The position numbers were made by a program, and so were the translations under genes. The notes beneath the pieces were generated by a model, which worked only from the letters and a program-made list of their open reading frames with translations, was not told where the DNA came from and made no database searches. A stretch of 6,856 nucleotides of DNA from JBFXJF01 sp050175155 (GTDB taxonomy: Bacteria; Bacillota; Bacilli; Tepidibacillales; Tepidibacillaceae): assembly GCA_050175155.1 (NCBI GenBank), contig JBFXJF010000056.1, positions 1 through 6,856 on the forward strand, in the 5' to 3' direction. This document shows positions 1-4,396 of the stretch, in pieces (positions within the stretch are counted from its first letter, which is position 1; each line of letters starts with the position of its first letter).

Positions 1-5
1 TTATT

Positions 6-176
6 ATGTCAAAAGGTCATGGCGTTTCTGGCAATACTCACAGTCAATCCCAAAGAGATAATTATGCTAATCAAAACAACCCCAACAATTCTGCACATCA
101 AGCTAACACTGATAATCATGCTAACCAACAAAATCCTAACAACGACGAACACAAGTCTTCAAAGGAAGACAAATAA
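6..176 (+). CDS. small Asn/Gln/His-rich repeat protein, 56 aa, unknown function
   Basis: The reading frame starts at the ATG at 6 and encodes 56 residues (MSKGHGVSGNTHSQSQ...). It is very hydrophilic, with no signal peptide or membrane segment. Residues 18-35 and 36-53 are two copies of an 18-residue unit: DNYANQNNPNNSAHQ against DNHANQQNPNNDEHK. The in-phase amino-acid repeat shows that this frame is the coding one; a longer overlapping open frame at 19-216 is its shadow. From memory, similar tiny proteins with an N-terminal SKxxGxxGxxHSQSQ stretch and ANQxNPNN repeats occur in many low-GC Bacillota, often mislabelled as alpha-amylase. No function is known to me. Only five bases lie upstream, so its ribosome binding site and promoter cannot be seen. 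The gene stops 8 bp before a strong promoter that serves the next unit. Confidence 0.72.
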   Translation: MSKGHGVSGNTHSQSQRDNYANQNNPNNSAHQANTDNHANQQNPNNDEHKSSKEDK

Positions 177-183
177 AATAATT

Positions 184-212
184 TTGACAAAAATATTAAT
201 GCTTTGTATAAT
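184..212 (+). promoter_or_regulatory. perfect consensus sigma-A promoter
   Basis: TTGACA (184-189), a 17-bp spacer and TATAAT (207-212) match the housekeeping promoter consensus at every position. Transcription should start near 218-220. There is no start codon with a ribosome binding site for more than 200 bp, so its first product is the non-coding RNA or leader ending at the hairpin 410-440. Confidence 0.85.
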
Positions 213-218
213 TTAAAT

Positions 219-445
219 GTAAGGCACATTTGTTAATTCAGAGCAATGTTATGAAATGTCTTTCTAACAATACCTAAAGGTTATGGACGGGATATATATT
301 TAGTGTAGAGACATCAGCTTGTTTATGCCGTTATGTATCTTTGTTTCATGTTCAGCGTGGTGTAGCTAGTGTCTTACAAAAACACTTTAAAAGTCGAAAA
401 TTAAAGTGCAAAAGGACATAGCAAGCAGCTATGTCCTTTTCGTTC
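219..445 (+). ncRNA. candidate structured non-coding RNA or long leader
   Basis: This stretch is bounded by a perfect promoter and a strong intrinsic terminator, which gives a predicted RNA of about 225 nt. No frame inside it has a start codon with a ribosome binding site. Hand-folding shows nested pairing: GCAC at 224-227 with GTGC near 406-409; 250-258 with 342-350 (about 9 pairs including GU); 282-290 with 328-336 (9 pairs, 3 of them GU). The asymmetric open region 259-281 lies between the last two helices. A small hairpin AGTGT/ACACT sits near 369-386. The long rod with a central bubble recalls 6S RNA, but I recognise no diagnostic 6S sequence. I also find no full T-box, SRP, tmRNA or RNase P signature. 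It may instead be the regulatory RNA or attenuator of the gene at 475. Confidence 0.55.
410..440 (+). terminator. strong intrinsic terminator hairpin
   Basis: The arms AAAAGGACATAGC (410-422) and GCTATGTCCTTTT (428-440) pair perfectly over 13 bp around the loop AAGCA. The right arm ends in four T and is followed by a pyrimidine-rich stretch (CGTTCTT). The A-run in the left arm means it could also stop transcription from the other strand. It lies only 21 bp before the ribosome binding site of the gene at 475, so that gene probably relies on readthrough. Confidence 0.85.
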
Positions 446-461
446 TTATATTGGTCAATAT

Positions 462-468
462 AAGGAGG
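462..468 (+). promoter_or_regulatory. ribosome binding site fixing the start of the HEPN-like gene
   Basis: AAGGAGG lies 6 nt before the ATG at 475. A longer frame could begin at GTG 406, but it would translate straight through the terminator hairpin and has no ribosome binding site. The ATG at 475 is therefore chosen. Confidence 0.9.
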
Positions 469-474
469 GCTTAT

Positions 475-1431
475 ATGAAAAAAAACAGTAATAGACAAGT
501 TAAAGATTATAATAAATATTCTGATGAACAACCAGAGTATTATGGCTTACTTAAGAAGAATGGTAGAGTCAGGGTTGACGTTAGAAGAATGGCAAAAACA
601 TTTTTTTTGGATGAAGAGATATTTAATGAAGTTAATAAACCGAGAAAGACTGTTTATTTTGTTCCCTATAAAATACATTTTTATGATTACATGATTAATA
701 TTTTTAAAAGATATATTGAGAGTATGCAAAACATGTGGAAAAATGAAATTTTGCCAATTATTGAAATGATTAAAACTCCTGGACAAGTAGGAGAGGAAGC
801 TAGAACAGGCTATTTCATGCAAACAGGAATCATGGACATGGATGAGTGTTCTATACTTGGTTGGATGGCTAATTTGGCAAGAGGCAATCAATATGAGTAC
901 GTCATAAAAAGCCTAATCTCCCAGTTTGTTCATCAATATATGTCTGGATTGGAATCAGTCACTATAGAAGTACTAACTCTCAATGGATATAAAGAAGAAA
1001 CATTCAAAAGATCAGAATTCAATAGTTTTGTTCAAGGCTATCAAGCAAAAACTATTGTAAAAGATAAAATTTTGAAACTTGAAGACTTAAATAGCTATAG
1101 AAATTATGATAAAATGTACAAAGTATGGAATTTTTTAAAGCATAATTCTTTAGACTTATATAAAAAAATGGTAAATAATTATCCAGAGATGTTATTGAAA
1201 AATCAAAAATTCTCACATGGTAAGCAAGCATTATCCGTTTTAAAAATTGACTTTGATTACATTGAAAGTATTTTCACGGATTCTTTAAACTTTTTTGAAG
1301 AACTATGCGAAAAAATTTTTAATGAAAATTTATTTTATACTAAATGGAATTATGATTCATACTTTGAGAGTATCATTAATAATCATATCGATTTAATTAA
1401 TAATCCCTTGGGATTACCTCCTTGGACATAG
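475..1431 (+). CDS. orphan protein with a HEPN-like NxxKH segment, possible RNase/Abi-type effector
   Basis: This 318-aa protein is soluble and mostly helical by composition, with no signal peptide or membrane span; I do not recognise its family. The N-terminus is basic and Tyr-rich (1-45). Residues 60-120 look like long amphipathic helices (YDYMINIFKRYIESMQNMW). Residues 209-224 read RNYDKMYKVWNFLKHN and are followed by LDLYKKMVNNYPEML. A Trp-Asn-x-x-Lys-His pattern in a helix is common in HEPN-fold proteins (known family trait), whose Rx4-6H or Nx-KH residues can form an RNase site. Assigning HEPN here is inference. The C-terminus ends in NPLGLPPWT. The gene sits behind a promoter, a structured RNA and a terminator, and its expression probably depends on readthrough. 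The MATE gene follows after 58 bp with its own ribosome binding site and no clear promoter between, so they may be co-transcribed. Confidence 0.85.
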   Translation: MKKNSNRQVKDYNKYSDEQPEYYGLLKKNGRVRVDVRRMAKTFFLDEEIFNEVNKPRKTVYFVPYKIHFYDYMINIFKRYIESMQNMWKNEILPIIEMIKTPGQVGEEARTGYFMQTGIMDMDECSILGWMANLARGNQYEYVIKSLISQFVHQYMSGLESVTIEVLTLNGYKEETFKRSEFNSFVQGYQAKTIVKDKILKLEDLNSYRNYDKMYKVWNFLKHNSLDLYKKMVNNYPEMLLKNQKFSHGKQALSVLKIDFDYIESIFTDSLNFFEELCEKIFNENLFYTKWNYDSYFESIINNHIDLINNPLGLPPWT

Positions 1432-1489
1432 AAAAACTGTATATTACTAAGAAAATTGAATAAAAACTGATCTTATTAAGGAGATTATA

Positions 1490-2815
1490 ATGATAAATAA
1501 GATTCAATTGTCACTAAAAAAAATTGATTTTCGGATGTTTGCCGCTTTGTTAATTTTTGGATTAGTCCCCACGATATATACTACATTCAGAATCTTTTTA
1601 ATTGGCCAACTACCTAATAGTTATAGTTTTAGTATAGCTGGACAACTGCAGTGGGTTAATATTCTTTATGAGATATTACAAGAATCGTTAATCTTACCTT
1701 TATTCTTTTTTATCGGAGCTGTCGCTCTCGATAAAAGTGCCTTGGTCAATAGAATTAAGACGGGATTATTATTTACTATTTTAATGTATTTTACTTTATC
1801 TTTGATTATATTTATCTTTGCTAAACCATTAGTTATTTTCATGGCTCAAGATTCTTCTATTATTGATCAAACAGTTACATTTATTAGACTAGAAACTATA
1901 GCTCAAATATTTATGACGGCTGTAAAATTTATGTTAGTTGTCTTAGTAACTATTAGAAAAGATAAGAATATATATTTAGTATTATTATTCCAATTGATTT
2001 TGACAATTTTACTCGATACATTTATGGTATCTACATTACCAATATCATTGAATTTAGGAGTCAATGGTATTGCAATTAGCAATATTATAGTAAATGTTTT
2101 GATATTCATCATCACATTATATCTACTAAAGAGAAATTATATAAATCTCTTTCTTAAGTCAAAACTTGATTTTTCATGGTTTAAAACGTTATATAAAGTT
2201 GGTGGTTTATCAGGACTTGAAACTTTAGTCAGAAATGTCGCTTTTATATTAATGGTTGTTAGAATGGTTAATATGGTTGGTGAGCAAGGCACTTTTTGGG
2301 TAGCGAATAACTTTATTTGGGGTTGGTTATTATTGCCAATCTTGCAACTTGGAGAATTGATAAAAGCTGATTGTGGTGAAGAAAAACTAGAAGCAGTAAA
2401 AAGCAAGAGTTTGGGTTATTTTACTATTACTTTGTTTATAGTAATTATTTGGTTTATTTCAATTCCATTATGGAAACCATTTATGAGAGATTTATTACAA
2501 TATAGTGCTTATCAAGATGTTTTCAACGTTGTGATGATTAGTGTTGGTTTTTATGTATTATTTGCTTTTAATAACGTGATTGACAGTATTTTTTATGGAT
2601 TAGGTAAAACGGACTATATGTTATTTCAATCTGTAGCTGTAAATACTCTATTCTACGGTACTTTATTTATTCTTTATGTATTAGGAATATATCAACCGAC
2701 ATTATTACTGATAGCTTTGATGTTTGCGTTAGGAATAGCAGTAGATGCATTATTAACAGGTGGAATATTTATTTGGATGTTGAAGAAGAAAAAAATTGCC
2801 TTGTTAAAAGTGTAA
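1490..2815 (+). CDS. MATE-family efflux transporter
   Basis: The 441-aa length and about 12 hydrophobic segments fit the multidrug and toxin extrusion family: inner-membrane antiporters that expel cationic or xenobiotic compounds using Na+ or H+. The first span is near residues 16-40. The two-lobe layout is visible, with a charged link near 213-235 (LLKRNYINLFLKSK) between the halves. Family-like glycine-rich stretches are GVNGIAISNIIVN (190-202) and GLGKTDYMLFQS (370-381). The second half holds WVANNFIWGWLLLPILQLGE (270-289), typical as I recall of one Bacillota MATE subgroup. AAGGAG at 1478-1483 lies 6 nt before the ATG. The tail is basic (LKKKKIALLK), as expected for a cytoplasmic end. The substrate cannot be told. 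Its place behind the HEPN-like orphan suggests co-transcription but gives no clue to a shared task. Confidence 0.9.
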   Translation: MINKIQLSLKKIDFRMFAALLIFGLVPTIYTTFRIFLIGQLPNSYSFSIAGQLQWVNILYEILQESLILPLFFFIGAVALDKSALVNRIKTGLLFTILMYFTLSLIIFIFAKPLVIFMAQDSSIIDQTVTFIRLETIAQIFMTAVKFMLVVLVTIRKDKNIYLVLLFQLILTILLDTFMVSTLPISLNLGVNGIAISNIIVNVLIFIITLYLLKRNYINLFLKSKLDFSWFKTLYKVGGLSGLETLVRNVAFILMVVRMVNMVGEQGTFWVANNFIWGWLLLPILQLGELIKADCGEEKLEAVKSKSLGYFTITLFIVIIWFISIPLWKPFMRDLLQYSAYQDVFNVVMISVGFYVLFAFNNVIDSIFYGLGKTDYMLFQSVAVNTLFYGTLFILYVLGIYQPTLLLIALMFALGIAVDALLTGGIFIWMLKKKKIALLKV

Positions 2816-2816
2816 C

Positions 2817-2836
2817 TAATGATGTATCCATCATTA
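2817..2836 (+). terminator. hairpin after the MATE gene, weak terminator candidate
   Basis: TAATGATG (2817-2824) and CATCATTA (2829-2836) form a perfect 8-bp stem with a TATC loop, 1 bp after the MATE stop codon. No T-run follows, so it may be a mRNA-stabilising 3' hairpin rather than a true intrinsic terminator. The rest of the gap up to the antitoxin promoter shows nothing else recognisable. Confidence 0.4.
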
Positions 2837-2957
2837 CTAGAGTAATAAAAAGTTGAGTCATGATTGTTTAAATTTCACATAGAGCATATTATTCTTTATG
2901 ATTAAAGATTAACGTGATTGATTTAAAATATAAACTAAAAATAGACAAATTTCTCTA

Positions 2958-2986
2958 TTGCTTATGTAACACATATGTGTTACAAT
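2958..2986 (+). promoter_or_regulatory. promoter of the RelB-Fic toxin-antitoxin operon
   Basis: TTGCTT (2958-2963) is a weak -35. It is followed after 17 bp by TACAAT (2981-2986), with an extended -10 TGT at 2978-2980. The palindrome 2965-2984 fills the spacer and part of the -10, so a bound antitoxin would block RNA polymerase. Confidence 0.7.
2965..2984. promoter_or_regulatory. 20-bp perfect palindrome, likely antitoxin operator
   Basis: TGTAACACATATGTGTTACA is a perfect 20-bp palindrome overlapping the spacer and -10 of the antitoxin promoter. Ribbon-helix-helix antitoxins of the RelB/DinJ type bind such palindromes as dimers or tetramers and repress their own operon (known for the family). 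Binding at this site is inferred from position and symmetry. Confidence 0.78.
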
Positions 2987-2992
2987 ACAGTT

Positions 2993-2998
2993 GAGGTG
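2993..2998 (+). promoter_or_regulatory. ribosome binding site deciding between two adjacent ATGs
   Basis: GAGGTG ends 2 nt before the ATG at 3001 but 5 nt before the ATG at 3004. The second Met, giving MRKEAYINVRV, is the better spaced start and also matches the usual N-terminal length of RelB/DinJ proteins. Confidence 0.65.
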
Positions 2999-3003
2999 TT
3001 ATG

Positions 3004-3333
3004 ATGAGAAAAGAAGCTTATATCAATGTTCGCGTTGATGAAAAAACTAAAAGTGAAGTAGATGAAATTCTGGCTGATTTAGGCATCAATATGTCGACTG
3101 CAATCGATATTTATCTTAAGCAAATATCCCTAAATCAAGGCTTGCCTTTTGAGGTTAGAAAACCTAAAAAAGAAATAGTTGCCAAGACAAAAGCATTAGC
3201 AGAAGTAATTAACTTAACTGGCGGAAAAACATATCCTAAGAAGTTTAATAAAATAATCTCGCTTTATGCTAAAGGAGATATTGATTATGATGTAGCCTTA
3301 TATGCTATAAAGAGGGAGTTCGCAAATGTCTGA
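3004..3333 (+). CDS. hybrid antitoxin: RelB/DinJ ribbon-helix-helix plus VbhA-like C-terminus
   Basis: This is a 109-aa protein. Residues 1-52 are a RelB/DinJ-type ribbon-helix-helix: the beta strand AYINVRVDEKTK, then the EVDEILADLGINMSTAIDIYLKQI helices and the typical LPFEVR end. It should dimerise, bind the palindrome at 2965-2984 and repress the operon. RelB usually continues with a segment that wraps a RelE/YafQ toxin. Here residues 62-105 (KALAEVINLTGG, then FNKIISLYAKGDIDYDVALYAI) look like the antitoxin_VbhA helical bundle that neutralises Fic toxins; the LYxxGDIDxxxALxxI part is the closest match. I do not see the canonical Fic-inhibiting S/T-x-x-x-E-G/N motif in the expected place, so inhibition may be non-canonical. 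The stop TGA overlaps the start of the Fic gene by 8 bp, indicating translational coupling. Confidence 0.85.
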   Translation: MRKEAYINVRVDEKTKSEVDEILADLGINMSTAIDIYLKQISLNQGLPFEVRKPKKEIVAKTKALAEVINLTGGKTYPKKFNKIISLYAKGDIDYDVALYAIKREFANV

Positions 3334-4069
3334 TCCGTACTTGTATAAGAACAGTAATGTTTTAAGGAATGTTTTGAATATTAAAAATGAAGAAGGTTTA
3401 GAAGCCTATGAAAATACGGTTGTAAATCTAGCTTTATTAAAACTGTTTAAAGAAAATTACCTTATTATACATACAAATCAGATATTTGATATCCATAAAC
3501 GCTTGTTTAGCGATATATATGATTGGGTAGGAACATCTCGAACCATTAATATTGAAAAGTCTGAACTCGTATTAAATGGACTCAGTGTCAAATATGAAGA
3601 TAAATCTAAAATCATCCAAGCGGTTAATACTATCCATCAAATTTATTTTCAGAAACCTTGAAAAACATTTAATGAATCATCATTCATCTATGAAGTAACA
3701 AGATATATTGCTTTATTATGGAAGATTCATCCTTTTAGAGAAGGAAACACGAGAACATTGGCGACTTATTTGTATTTCTTTCTAAAGAATTACAACTACA
3801 CATTGGATGAAAAACTCTTAAAGAAGCATGCAGCATATTTTAGAAACGCACTTGTTATGGCGAGTCTAGGAGAAAATAGTGAGTATCAGCATCTGGAAAA
3901 CATTTTAAGTGATGCTATTATTCATAAGTCTGAACGTAAACCTGTTGGAAAAAGTAAAGTTCATTCATATGAAAAGATTAAAGATATTGAAATGAAAAAC
4001 TATACATATAACTATCATCATCAGATAGGTAAAAGATTTTGGAAAGATCAACTTTTATCAACAGTTTGA
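3326..4069 (+). pseudogene. Fic-family AMPylase toxin, interrupted by an in-frame TGA
   Basis: The frame runs 247 codons with one internal stop, TGA at 3659-3661 (codon 112). Before it lies the N-terminal helical part typical of Fic/DOC proteins (IFDIHKRLFSDIYDWVGTSRTINIEKSE, about residues 53-79, written here as family pattern IHxxLFxDIYxWxGxxRT). After it, in the same frame, come the Fic helices and active site HPFREGNTRT (residues 135-144, bases 3728-3757). His135 is the expected base for adenylyl transfer from ATP to a protein hydroxyl. The motif departs from HxFx(D/E)GNGRxxR: GNG is GNT and the last Arg is Ala, a variant I recall in other Bacillota Fic proteins. The ribosome binding site AGAGGGAG (3311-3318) lies 7 nt before ATG. 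No usable start exists between the TGA and the active site, so without readthrough no active enzyme is made. Everything else is intact, pointing to a recent nonsense change. Confidence 0.85.
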
Positions 4070-4349
4070 ATAGTTAAAAAAACGCCTACTGAATGGACCT
4101 TTGTTAAATAATTTTAGAATTGCAGATGTTTAATCAAATGACACTGTATTCATATTCCAGAGCATTAACGCGATAGTTGATGAAAGTAATAGAATTTACA
4201 AAGGAATTAACAATTTTAAGAATGTGTTGTTCGCAAAATGTTCAGTTAAAAACTAGTAAAATGGTTTAATCAAAACCCGAATTAATAAAACATAAGTACT
4301 CTATGCGAATGAAAAACCCTTAATAAAAAACCGATTTAGGACTGCCCTA
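4070..4349. other. gap without a recognisable gene
   Basis: I see no gene, RNA or clear terminator in this AT-rich stretch. A frame open from 4134 to the TAG at 4254-4256 (reading ...FQSINAIVDESNRIYKGI...) has no start codon or ribosome binding site and may be a decayed gene piece or chance. A weak 5-bp hairpin, GGTTT/AAACC, lies at 4263-4277. The promoter of the next gene begins at 4350. Confidence 0.5.
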
Positions 4350-4383
4350 TTGACTACCCTAATATAAAATGATATACTACCCT
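4341..4383 (+). repeat. three ACTRCCCT direct repeats around a promoter
   Basis: ACTGCCCT (4341-4348), ACTACCCT (4353-4360) and ACTACCCT (4376-4383) lie in the same orientation with start-to-start steps of 12 and 23 bp, about one and two helical turns. The second overlaps the end of the -35 and the third the end of the -10. They are good candidates for operator half-sites of a regulator, possibly the AlbA_2/winged-helix protein they precede (inference). Confidence 0.55.
4350..4378 (+). promoter_or_regulatory. strong extended -10 promoter of the AlbA_2 gene
   Basis: TTGACT (4350-4355), a 17-bp spacer and TATACT (4373-4378), with the extended -10 TGA at 4370-4372. Transcription should begin near 4385, which leaves a leader of only about a dozen bases carrying the ribosome binding site. 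Confidence 0.82.
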
Positions 4384-4384
4384 T

Positions 4385-4390
4385 GAGGTG
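4385..4390 (+). promoter_or_regulatory. ribosome binding site fixing the ATG at 4397
   Basis: GAGGTG lies 6 nt before ATG 4397. A GTG at 4388 is in frame but is part of this ribosome binding site, so it cannot be the start. Confidence 0.85.
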
Positions 4391-4396
4391 AAAATA

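Noticed and set aside
19..216. 65-aa open frame overlapping the small Asn-rich gene
   Set aside because: It is in another frame, has Ile/Leu/Thr-rich shadow composition and crosses the perfect promoter at 184-212. The frame 6-176 has a clean 18-residue amino-acid repeat.
355..368. AGCGTGGTGTAGCT as a T-box sequence of a tRNA-sensing leader
   Set aside because: Only about 9 of 14 bases match AGGGTGGNACCGCG, and the following terminator shares no pairing with it, so the required antiterminator switch is absent.
406..474. N-terminal extension of the HEPN-like gene from GTG 406
   Set aside because: It would translate through the 13-bp terminator stem without a ribosome binding site; AAGGAGG at 462-468 fits ATG 475.
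547..891. Minus-strand open frame inside the HEPN-like gene
   Set aside because: Shadow of the plus-strand gene with no ribosome binding site and Cys/His/Ser-rich antisense composition. The minus-strand frames within the MATE gene (1903-2406) are rejected for the same reason.
1401..1416. TAATCCCTTGGGATTA palindrome as a terminator
   Set aside because: It lies in the coding end (NNPLGL), its loop is too short and no T-run follows.
3001..4111. Alternative genetic code with TGA read as Trp
   Set aside because: It would fix the Fic gene, but all visible Trp codons in intact genes are TGG, and the antitoxin and Fic frames end naturally at TGA with the typical overlap of coupled genes.
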